DNA of 64,000 nt from Actinomadura madurae (GTDB lineage: Bacteria > Actinomycetota > Actinomycetes > Streptosporangiales > Streptosporangiaceae): the NCBI RefSeq assembly GCF_900115095.1, contig NZ_FOVH01000004.1, positions 290,127 to 354,126 on the forward strand, read 5' to 3'. Positions 52,956 through 61,097 of this stretch are shown here, piece after piece. The position numbers and the translations under genes are program-made. The notes beneath the pieces were generated by a model, which saw only the letters and a program-made list of their open reading frames with translations, was not told the DNA's origin and made no database searches. Within the stretch, counting starts at the first letter, position 1. Each line of letters starts with the position of its first letter.

Positions 52956-54187
52956 CGGACACCGACCGGCTGCGACGGCTGCTCGGCGGCCCCGATACCG
53001 CCTGGCTACTCCAGCGGATCCGACGCCGACTCGAACGCGGCGGCGCGCTCAGCGGGACCGTCACACTCACCGGCGCCACCCCATTCCAGCGGCGCGCTAT
53101 CGAACTGCTCCTGGGCCGCCGTACCGTCGCCGGCGCATCACTGTCGGTGTCGCTGGCCGAGGTCGACCGCGTGCTGCGAACCAGCGGCGCCTGCCCCGGC
53201 GGGCTCACCACCGCCGTGGAGATCCTGGACGGTCCCGTCCGCGACCTGGCCAAGGAACGGGCCGAGACGGCCGCCGCTTGGGCGGCAGCCTTCGAACCGC
53301 TAGACGAAGCGGTAGCTACCCGTCCCGAACTCGCCGAATGGCGCGAGCGGCTCACCATTTCCGGCCTCGTCCGCCGCCTGGCATCCCTTGAGGATGCTCC
53401 CGGGATGCTGAAGCAGCTCGCCGCGGTCGTGCGGGCACTGCCCGCCTCCGGCGTCCCGCTGGGCCGGTTCGCCGCCGAGACCTGCGGCAACGCCCACGCC
53501 CTCGACGATGGCCACCCGCTCGCCACGCTGGCGATCTCCGGCGCCCGCGCCATCGCCGGACTGCCGTTCCGCGCGGACGGCGGCGCCGAATCCCGCCGCG
53601 ACACCTGGGCGGCGGTCGGCGTGCACCTGGACGAACTGTCCTCCACCGTCCTATGTCTGGGCCTGCCGGGTGACACAGCCACCCCGACCGGCCGGATGCT
53701 CGCCGCCATGCGCGGCGAACCGGTCTCGCTCACCCTGCGCCAGCTCCGCCACCACACCACCCCCATACGCTCCCGCCTGGTTCGCGTTTGCGAAAACCCT
53801 GTCGTCCTTACGGCGGCGGCCGACGCCCTCGGCCCGTCCTGCCCACCCCTGGTCTGCTGCAACGGGCGTCCGTCCGCCGCGGTCTGGCGCCTCCTGGAAC
53901 TCCTCGCCGAGGGCTCAGCCGAGTTCGCCTACCACGGCGACTTCGACTGGGGCGGAGTGGCGATCGCCAACGCCGTCCACACCCGCATCGGCTGGCGGCC
54001 CTGGCGCTACGACGCCACCGCCTACCTCGAAGCGGCCTCCGACACCCCGTTGACCGGACGCCCCTCCCCCACCCCCTGGGACCCTGGACTGTCCACGGCC
54101 ATGACCGACCGCGGCACACGCGTCGAAGAAGAACAAGTCCTTTCCGACCTCATCGCCGACCTCACCCCGCCGCACAACGCCGGCTGA
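52952..54187 (+). CDS. jetD: Wadjet type II JetD (DUF2399/TIGR02679, TOPRIM nuclease)
   Basis: A 411-residue TOPRIM-type nuclease that cleaves extruded circular DNA. The N-terminal arm (FQRRAIELLLGRR) binds DNA in related JetD proteins. The TOPRIM core shows CENPVVL (Glu), LVCCNGRPSAAVW and AYHGDFDWGGVAIAN near 330 with the paired Asp residues, so the active site is complete. ATG 52952 overlaps the jetC stop. It ends 24 bases before the convergent gene at 54212. Confidence 0.9.
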   Translation: MTDTDRLRRLLGGPDTAWLLQRIRRRLERGGALSGTVTLTGATPFQRRAIELLLGRRTVAGASLSVSLAEVDRVLRTSGACPGGLTTAVEILDGPVRDLAKERAETAAAWAAAFEPLDEAVATRPELAEWRERLTISGLVRRLASLEDAPGMLKQLAAVVRALPASGVPLGRFAAETCGNAHALDDGHPLATLAISGARAIAGLPFRADGGAESRRDTWAAVGVHLDELSSTVLCLGLPGDTATPTGRMLAAMRGEPVSLTLRQLRHHTTPIRSRLVRVCENPVVLTAAADALGPSCPPLVCCNGRPSAAVWRLLELLAEGSAEFAYHGDFDWGGVAIANAVHTRIGWRPWRYDATAYLEAASDTPLTGRPSPTPWDPGLSTAMTDRGTRVEEEQVLSDLIADLTPPHNAG

Positions 54188-54211
54188 ACCCGTGGCCCAC
54201 CGCCCCCACCA

Positions 54212-55639
54212 TCAGAGTCGTCTATCGAGATCGGCGAGCTCTTGTTCGAGTTCGCGTTGACGTTCACCCAGTTCGGCCAGCTCATCTTTGATCTCGCGGG
54301 AGCGGAGGAGTCGCTGGAGCGGCGTCCCGTCGTCGAATAGGGTGAAGACGGTGACAGATTGCTCGGTGACGTCAATGCGCTTCGTCAGCAGGGCACGGGC
54401 AAGCTCGGAGAACGTCCAGCGGGGAGTGTATGCGGCATAGCCCGCCGCATATCGTGTGAGGTCCGCTATGGCCAGACAGCCCTGATCGCGAATCCTGGAG
54501 ACCAGGTCGAGTCCTTCCGCCAGCTGCGACCTGGTCTTGACGAGCTCGTCGACCGACTTCGCCGCTCCGACGCAGGCATCGAAGATCGCCATCTTCCTGG
54601 CGAGGTCGTCGGCGTAGGCTGCGACTGCGCCTTGATCGAACTCCAGTTCCTTGGCGGTGGCCCAAGGCGGATGCTCACGAAGCCTTCGATGCAAGATCGA
54701 ATCGATCCGCTCGTCCACGAGGCTCTTCTCGTGGTGCCGGTACTTACCGTCCTCGTGCCGGTTATCGCACGAATACGCCGCTTCGATCCGTGGCTCACTT
54801 CCAGGGATACCCGGCCACGAACTCAGGGGATCGCCGCATTCACCGCACCGAATGTCCGGTGCCAGGCGCAGCCGAGGAGGATATGCCCGATCGAAGTCCT
54901 CCATGGCCGAAACGGTGGTTCGGTAGTCGTCGGCCCGAGTGGCGTACGTCAAGACCCAGGCGTCGTCTGCTCCAGCGAGCACCGGCGCGACCAGTCCGAG
55001 CGCGACCAGCTCCTTCCCCCCACGGTGAACCCAAGCGGCCAGCCGCCTTCCGCCATTGCGCAGGTGGACGAAACCATGTTCCGAATCGGACGGACAGACG
55101 TAGGAGACCTCAAGAGATCGCGGATCGAAGCTGACGGTCGCCTTGGCACCGCAGTCGTCGCAGGCGACGATCGCGGCGCGGTGTTCCGCCGGATACCGGA
55201 CGGCGAACCTCCTTTCCTCTTCGATCTCCCGGGTCCAGCCGCGCACGATGTATCCAGCACGCTTGTCGATCAAGTCGGCCCGGCGTATGCGATCCCGTTC
55301 CTCCCGCTTGGCCCGCTCCTCTTCAACTACCTGCTGAAGGCGTCTCTCCAGGAGCGGAATGAGTGCCGCAAGCTGCTCGGTCTGGCCCGCGGAGAGCTCT
55401 TCGACGACCGCCCCACCACACGTACGACAGGGTCGGAACTCGCCGCCGGCGCGAAGCTCACTGACGGTTGTGACCTCCTCGGGCGCGGTGTTCTTGCCGA
55501 CCTGTCGACATCGAGGTGCGTGGGTGACGCCGGTCCTGCTGGTCCGGACCCTGATGGTCAGCTGTGCCAGGTCGGCGCCGATCTCGTCCAGGGTCAACAG
55601 CTTTGACGACAGCACTTCCATCGGGAGCGGCTTCACCAT
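54212..55639 (-). CDS. Unknown protein with several zinc-binding motifs
   Basis: A 475-residue cytosolic protein of unknown family. ATG 55639 has GGAGGTGA 9 bases upstream. His40, Cys44, Cys71 and Cys74 (HAPRC ... RPCRTC) form an H-x3-C-x26-C-x2-C module like the one in the protein at 30484. Two more candidates follow: VACDDCGAK with a later CPSD, and RCGECGDP with YSCDNRH. A charged helix (QQVVEEERAKREERDRIRRA) separates the first two. The end is a coiled coil (about 448-475, EIKDELAELGERQRELEQEL). Zinc modules plus coiled coil suggest a nucleic-acid-binding or scaffolding role. Convergent with Wadjet; a defence role is inferred only from position. Confidence 0.65.
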   Translation of the reverse strand: MVKPLPMEVLSSKLLTLDEIGADLAQLTIRVRTSRTGVTHAPRCRQVGKNTAPEEVTTVSELRAGGEFRPCRTCGGAVVEELSAGQTEQLAALIPLLERRLQQVVEEERAKREERDRIRRADLIDKRAGYIVRGWTREIEEERRFAVRYPAEHRAAIVACDDCGAKATVSFDPRSLEVSYVCPSDSEHGFVHLRNGGRRLAAWVHRGGKELVALGLVAPVLAGADDAWVLTYATRADDYRTTVSAMEDFDRAYPPRLRLAPDIRCGECGDPLSSWPGIPGSEPRIEAAYSCDNRHEDGKYRHHEKSLVDERIDSILHRRLREHPPWATAKELEFDQGAVAAYADDLARKMAIFDACVGAAKSVDELVKTRSQLAEGLDLVSRIRDQGCLAIADLTRYAAGYAAYTPRWTFSELARALLTKRIDVTEQSVTVFTLFDDGTPLQRLLRSREIKDELAELGERQRELEQELADLDRRL

Positions 55640-56074
55640 TGGAACTGGTCACCTCCGCATGATGCGGCCGTAGGGCACGACAGGCCGGCAGGTTCCAAGC
55701 GTACGGACAAATCGCGGACCTGGGCAGCACAGCGCGGAGAACCGGCGGCACATCGTGCGTCAAGCCGGCTCGACTGCCACCAGATCCACTCAGCGCTCAA
55801 ATGATCAAGACCATTCCGATGCGACGGGTCAGTGCGAGTATCAGCGGTATGGAGCGAGCATCGTTCAATCCCGCAGCGGACCGCGGGGCGACTATCGACG
55901 ATCTTCGCTGGAGACGGGGCTGGGAGATATGCCGCATGGTTGTGACCTGGTGAGCGATCTTCAGGAACCTGCCTGGTGAGACCGGGGTTCTCGTGATCGA
56001 CACAATTGGAAACAGGAACCCCCTTCCCTTGGTCAACGAAGTGATGGCAATCTCAGCGCAACGGGAGGGATGAC
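55640..56074. other. Gap without a supported gene
   Basis: About 435 bases. Small frames occur but lack codon bias or domains. GGGGTTC (55984-55990) and GAACCCC (56016-56022) form a 7-base inverted repeat with a 25-base spacer, perhaps an operator or weak hairpin ahead of the small ORF. Confidence 0.5.
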
Positions 56075-56161
56075 ATGCACTCACATTTCTTCGCGCCGCG
56101 GGGAACTCCGGGGAGGCCACGCTCGCAGCGACGAACGGTGCTGAGGGGGCGCCACCGGTAA
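56075..56161 (+). CDS. Small basic ORF ahead of the XRE-NB-ARC gene
   Basis: ATG 56075 follows GGGAGGG by 5 bases and encodes 28 residues, MHSHFFAPRGTPGRPRSQRR onward. Its TAA shares one base with the ATG of the next gene (TAATG), a classic coupling arrangement. Basic, no homology recognised. It may be a leader peptide; a chance ORF is also possible. Confidence 0.35.
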   Translation: MHSHFFAPRGTPGRPRSQRRTVLRGRHR

Positions 56162-57150
56162 TGGCAGAACAATCAATCGAGTTCGGGCAGGAACTGCGAC
56201 GACTGCGCGAGGCGGCGGGGGTGTCTCAAGCAGAACTCGCAGTGGCGGTCCAGTGCAGCCGGAGCTGGATCAGCAAGTTGAGACCGGGCAGCGTAGCGTC
56301 AGTCCGGCTGCCGCCCGCAGGTGCGACGACGCGCTGAAGGCCGGCGGTGCCCTAATGGCCCTCGGCCCAGATGGTTCCAGTCGGACCCGGAGAGGAGGGA
56401 TGCCAAACCTGGTAGGGCTGCCGCCGTCTACTCGACGCTTCGTCGGGCGCACTTGGGAGTTGGAGTGGGATGGCCGGGGTCGGGAAGACCGCCATCGCAA
56501 TCCATGGCTCGTGGGAAGCGGCCCCGAGTTCCCTGACGGGCTTCTATTCATCGACTTTGGGGGGCACACCTCTGGCGCATCCCGGCTCACCGCACACGAG
56601 GCTCTCGGCAGCCTGCTCGGGCTACTGAAGGTACCGAGCGAGGAGATTCCGGCGGACACCACCGGGCGCGCCAACCTCTACCAGAGCCAAATGCGGGGGA
56701 AGAGCGTCCTGCTCATTCTCGACAACGTCAGAAGCTCCGACCAGATCCGGGCTCTTCTACCTGCAGAACCGAAGTGCAGAGCGATCGTCACGAGTCGCGA
56801 GCGGCTGAACGGGCTGGACGAAGCCGTACGCATTCCGGTGGGCGTCCTGCCCGCTGCGGAAGCAGCGCAGCTCTTCCTGTCGTGCGTTAGCGAACATGCC
56901 GAGGGTCCCGAGACTGGGACGATTGCTCGCATAGTCGAGTTCTGCGGGCACCTCCCCCTGGCCATTCGCATCGCGGCCGCGCACCTCCGGAGCATCCCGG
57001 GCTGCACATTGGAGGACTTCATACACCTCTTCACCGCCGCCCGATCACGCCTCGACGTGATCAACGATGGGGATACTCATCCCATTTGGCGCGAACTCGA
57101 TCCGCCGGTCGCCTTGATCGGCACGGATCAGTTCGATCCTGACCGCGCTC
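56161..57150 (+). pseudogene. XRE-NB-ARC (STAND ATPase) regulator, broken
   Basis: Starts with an intact helix-turn-helix (MAEQSIEFGQELRRLREAAG; SQAELAVAVQCSRSWISKL). At about 56279 a lost base (TTGAG for TTGGAG) moves the frame to ETGQRSVSPAAARRC ... RRFVGRTWELE. The P-loop MAGVGKTAIAIHGS (from 56470) is in the first frame again, after an apparent internal deletion. Then EFPDGLLFIDFGG to LILDNVRSSDQ and CGHLPLAIRIAA are in the second frame. Only NB-ARC debris remains; the TPR-like C-terminus is absent after about 57060. In life such STAND proteins sense signals or phage. Now non-functional. Confidence 0.75.
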
Positions 57151-57557
57151 CTTTCACTCATGGAGGACCTCCTTCCGTGCTCTTGTGGACGCGGGCTAGA
57201 GTAGCGGCTCAGAGATGACCAAGCGGCCAGTAGCTGGAATTTTCAAGTTTTCACCAGCTTTCCAAAACCACGACAGGCTAGTCATGCAGAGATCGACACC
57301 GAGGCCAACATGGCGACCATTTCGCGCCCTTTACAGGGAGCGAGTTTGACTGAGGCCGTCCCGTCGATCCTGTGGTCCAAAAATAGTCAAGACACACAGA
57401 GCGCACCCGGAGGCTAGCGTGATCGGGTCCCTGTCTACGGGCGATCCGGTAGACGACCGGGACCAGTTCTGTTCGCCTGGAGTTCACATGAGACTGACTC
57501 GCCGTGTATGCAGACGCCAACTCTGACACCCCGGCAAGCTGGCTCCATTGACCGAAG
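57151..57557. other. Gap with a structured element, no gene
   Basis: About 400 bases, less G/C-rich than the surroundings. A two-part hairpin is visible: GGTCCC (57426-57431) with GGGACC (57459-57464), and inside it GTCTAC (57433-57438) with GTAGAC (57449-57454). Otherwise no supported gene. Confidence 0.5.
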
Positions 57558-57965
57558 TCACGGCACCTTTCGGATCGTGATGGTAAAGCCGTCTCCGTCC
57601 AAGGCCCTACCGCCAGCACCAACCCCGTCCTGGGCTGACCCGATCAGCGCGCAACTCGGCCATGCGGCGATGAGCCGGCCGACCACCGATGGTTCGGCGA
57701 CGGCGACATTGGCGGCCAGGCTGGCGGCATTGCCCAACACCAGCAACGTCCACGGCAACACGCCACTGCGGCGACCCTGCCGGGAGTCGACCAGAAGCGA
57801 CATCGAGCCCACCGCGATCATCCCGTCCACACTCACCGGCAACAGCGCCGCCGTCCACGACGTTTCCCCGTACCGCAACACCAGCTGATACATGTGCTTG
57901 TAGCTGATCACCGCGACGATTCCGGCCAACACGATGACGCTGACCGTGGAGGCCCACCGGATCAC
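57558..57965 (-). pseudogene. DUF2637 (SpdA-like) membrane protein, C-terminally altered
   Basis: From GTG 57965 the frame reads MIRWASTVSVIVLAGIVAVI, then three further hydrophobic helices including LLPVSVDGMIAVGSMSLLV. This is DUF2637, common on actinomycete plasmids and integrative conjugative elements where spd genes aid plasmid spread. Family resemblance stops at WPSCALIGS; the last 30 residues look random and the usual cytoplasmic C-terminal region is missing, so the 3' end was probably lost. It marks a mobile-element scar at the right edge of the island. Confidence 0.65.
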
Positions 57966-58128
57966 CCGATCTGCAAAGGAAGGCCCGCATACGGGAGCGT
58001 CGGCGGCACGTTCAGCGGGTCTGAACCGCCCCGGGCAATGCCATGAATCCGGAGCACTCCGGCCGGGCGCGCGATCGGACCGGTGTGCCTGTGCGCCGAG
58101 GAACGCGGCATCGGGGGCGCCTTGAGAG

Positions 58129-60927
58129 TCATGGATGGCGTGCGGTCCGTTCGATGACGATGCGGGTGAGTTCGACGCGCGAGGCGATGCTGAGCTTGCG
58201 GAACGCCTGGCGGAGGTGGTGGGCGACCGTGTGGGGGCTGATGTACATGCGACCGGCGACCTGTTTGTTGTTCAGCCCCTGAGCGACGAGTTCGGCGACG
58301 GTCTGCTCCGTGCGGGTGAGGCTGTTCCACCCGGTGACCGCCTTGCCGGGGAGGGACGTCCAGTGGCGGTGGCGGATGCCGAGTTCGCGCAGCCGGCGCC
58401 GGACGCGGGCCTGATCGCGGTCGGCGCCGACCTGCCGGTACCCGTCGAGCGCCTCTTTCAAGCGGTGGATCGCCCGGTCCTGGTCGCGTTGATCGCCGTG
58501 TAGGACGCCGAGGTCTTCTGCCGCGGAGGCTGTGTCCCATGCGCTGGAGTGTTGCGCGGTGGCCTGGGCCAAGCAGGCCGGGTCGCGGTGGGCGACGCCT
58601 CGGCCGTGCGCCGCTGCGGCCGTGAGAGCCGGGTGATCGGGGTGGGCGTCCGCGAGGCGCTGCGCGGCGTCGGCGGTGGCCGCGGCCAGCCCGTGGTCGC
58701 CTGCGGCCAGTGCGGTGCGCGCCAGCCAGGCCGCGGCCGTCGGGTCACCGAGCAGGAGTCCGGGCCGCGCGTGGAGGTCGACGCGGAGCCGGCGAAGGTG
58801 CCCGAGGGCGGCGGCGGGGCCGTCGACCGCCTCGGTGAGTTGCGCCTCGGCCAGGAGGCTCTCGGCGCGTGCGTAGATGTCGGCGAACTGGGGGCCCGCG
58901 GCGGGACGAGCGGCCAAGTGCCGGGTCGCTGCCGCGATGTCGCCGCGGCGGAGTTCGATCATGGCCAGCACGCAGTGCGCGGTCGCGGCGTAGCCGTGCG
59001 CGCCCAGGGTTTCGGCGGCGGCCACAGCCGCGCCGGCCTCGGTGGCGGCATCGGCGAGCCGTCCGGCGGCACGATGGACACGGCCGCGCAGCAGGGACAC
59101 CACGGCGCCCGCCGGCAGATTCCTCAGCGCCGGGACATCCGCAGCGCACAGGATCTTCTCCGCCTCACCGAGCCGACGCAGATCGATCAGGGCGGCGGCG
59201 AGGGCGAGCAACGGCTGGACGTGGCGCGCGTCGCAGGAACTCCCCGTCTCATGGCGCACCGCTTGCCGCAGCACCTCAAGGCCCTCGCCGACACGGCCGT
59301 CGTCACATTCGACGACCGCTCGGGCGACCAGGGCCGCCGTTGCGGTGTGACCGTCGTGCCGGCCGGGAAGGGCCAGCACGGCGTCGGCCGCCGGGCATGT
59401 GAGCTCGTCGCGCAGTCCGGTGAGAGCCTGGAGGTGCGCGGTCAGGGCCTGGTCTCGCAGGCTTGCCGCCAGCCCGGGCCGGGCCAGTACCGTCTCGGCT
59501 TGGCCGGCGGCCTCCTTGGGCCGGCCCATGGCGCACAGGAGCGAGGACAGCGCGCACCGCAGCCGATCCTCCGTCTCCGGCGGCAGCGGCCGGGCGAGCA
59601 GGCCGCGGACGATCCGGTCGGCCCGCTCCAGCCGGCCGGCCGCGGTCAGTGCCTCCGCGGCGGCGACCGTGCGGGGCAGTGCGGCCGGATCGCCGGGGAG
59701 CGTCAGCTCCAGCGCGCGCACGGTGAGGTCCGCAGCCACCCGCGGCGCGGAGCCCCGGACCTGTACCGCCGCCTCGTCCAGGCCGGCCAGTGCAGCACGG
59801 TCGGCCGGACGCGCCCCCTGCAGGAGGTGACCGGCGGCTCCCTCCGCTGATCGGCCGTCGGCCAGCAGAATCCGGCCGTACTGAAGATGCAGGGCCGTGC
59901 GGGCCGGTTGCGGGGTCATCTCACCGAGGGCGCGGCAGAGCAGTTCGTGCCGGAAGGTGAACGCGTCCTCGGTGGCGGTCGTGATCGCGGCGTCCATCGT
60001 CTCCTCGATCGCGGGCAGCAGCGCCGCAGGAGTCCTGCCGAGCATCTCGGCCGCGTCCGCGAGCCGGAACGCCGGCCCCAGCACCGCGGCCGTCACCAGC
60101 AGTTGCCGGGCGTCCTTGCCGAGGTCGTCGAGCCGCCGCTGGGCGAGCTCGTACACGCGCCTCGGCAGCCGGGACGAGGTGAGCGCGGCGCGCCCTCCGA
60201 TGATCTGGACGCCCTCCTCGTCACGCAGACCCCCGATCAGCCCGGCGACGAGTGCGGGGTTGCCGGCGGCCCCACGGGCGAGGTCCGCCAGGGCACGGTC
60301 CGGCACGGCGCCGAACGCGTCGGCCAGCATGGCCTCCACCGCGTCCTGACCCAGCGCGCCCAGTGCGACCCGGACGGCGCCGTCCTTCTCCAGCAGTCCG
60401 AAGAGATGGTCGGCGATGCGCGGCGGTGCGCTGGACCGGGCCAGCAGCCACGCGATCGGGCGGTCGTCGAGATCTCCCGGCAGCGTCCGGAGCGCGGCCA
60501 GTGTGGCCGAACTCGCCCAATGCAGGTCATCAAGGCATACCAGGACTGGAGCGGTCGCGGCCCGCCGTTCGAGACAAGCCCGTATCGACGCGATCGACCG
60601 CTCGGTCACGTGCTGCGGGGCATGGCCGTCGTCGTCGGCGTTGAGCTCGGCGAACGACTCGTGCAGGGCCGCACGCAGCGCGAAGAGCTCGATCGCCTGG
60701 CCCACCTGGTCCGCTGCCGCCGCGGCCAGGGAGAATCCCTGCTCCGCCGCCTCGTCGATGGAATCGCGGAGGAGCAGGGACTTGCCGCTGCCCTGCTCCC
60801 CGTCCACCAGGACCACCCCGCCGGCTCCGCGACGGGCGCGCCGCAGCAGGTTGCCGACGATCTCCTGCTCCGCGGCACGCCCGTACACGGCCTCCCGGAC
60901 GGCTGAACTCTCGTTGATGCTCGCCAT
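58129..60927 (-). CDS. LAL-type LuxR regulator with AAA ATPase domain
   Basis: A 932-residue regulator. N-terminal ATPase: Walker A VDGEQGSGKSLLL at about 42-54, Walker B VLVCLDDLHWAS. A long helical, TPR-like middle follows. The C-terminal 65 residues are a LuxR helix-turn-helix (LTRTEQTVAELVAQGLNNKQ; HTVAHHLRQAFRKL). ATG 60927 begins the conserved part (MASINESSAVREAVYGR); the longer start is weaker. LAL proteins are transcriptional activators that respond to ligand and ATP, often in secondary metabolism. It is divergent from a paralogue across about 170 bases, suggesting duplication and possibly mutual control. Confidence 0.88.
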   Translation of the reverse strand: MASINESSAVREAVYGRAAEQEIVGNLLRRARRGAGGVVLVDGEQGSGKSLLLRDSIDEAAEQGFSLAAAAADQVGQAIELFALRAALHESFAELNADDDGHAPQHVTERSIASIRACLERRAATAPVLVCLDDLHWASSATLAALRTLPGDLDDRPIAWLLARSSAPPRIADHLFGLLEKDGAVRVALGALGQDAVEAMLADAFGAVPDRALADLARGAAGNPALVAGLIGGLRDEEGVQIIGGRAALTSSRLPRRVYELAQRRLDDLGKDARQLLVTAAVLGPAFRLADAAEMLGRTPAALLPAIEETMDAAITTATEDAFTFRHELLCRALGEMTPQPARTALHLQYGRILLADGRSAEGAAGHLLQGARPADRAALAGLDEAAVQVRGSAPRVAADLTVRALELTLPGDPAALPRTVAAAEALTAAGRLERADRIVRGLLARPLPPETEDRLRCALSSLLCAMGRPKEAAGQAETVLARPGLAASLRDQALTAHLQALTGLRDELTCPAADAVLALPGRHDGHTATAALVARAVVECDDGRVGEGLEVLRQAVRHETGSSCDARHVQPLLALAAALIDLRRLGEAEKILCAADVPALRNLPAGAVVSLLRGRVHRAAGRLADAATEAGAAVAAAETLGAHGYAATAHCVLAMIELRRGDIAAATRHLAARPAAGPQFADIYARAESLLAEAQLTEAVDGPAAALGHLRRLRVDLHARPGLLLGDPTAAAWLARTALAAGDHGLAAATADAAQRLADAHPDHPALTAAAAHGRGVAHRDPACLAQATAQHSSAWDTASAAEDLGVLHGDQRDQDRAIHRLKEALDGYRQVGADRDQARVRRRLRELGIRHRHWTSLPGKAVTGWNSLTRTEQTVAELVAQGLNNKQVAGRMYISPHTVAHHLRQAFRKLSIASRVELTRIVIERTARHP

Positions 60928-61097
60928 GCCGCCAGGGTGCTCGGCCGCCGCCGCCCGGTGCATCACCCGGATAAGCGATCTGTCACCCGTGCGGCCAGGG
61001 CGCTTCACCGGCGTCCATGGTCAGTACAGTCGGCCGTGGCGATGGAACGGGACACTGCGGCTGCGACATCGCACTGGGCTCGAATGGAGGACGAGAG

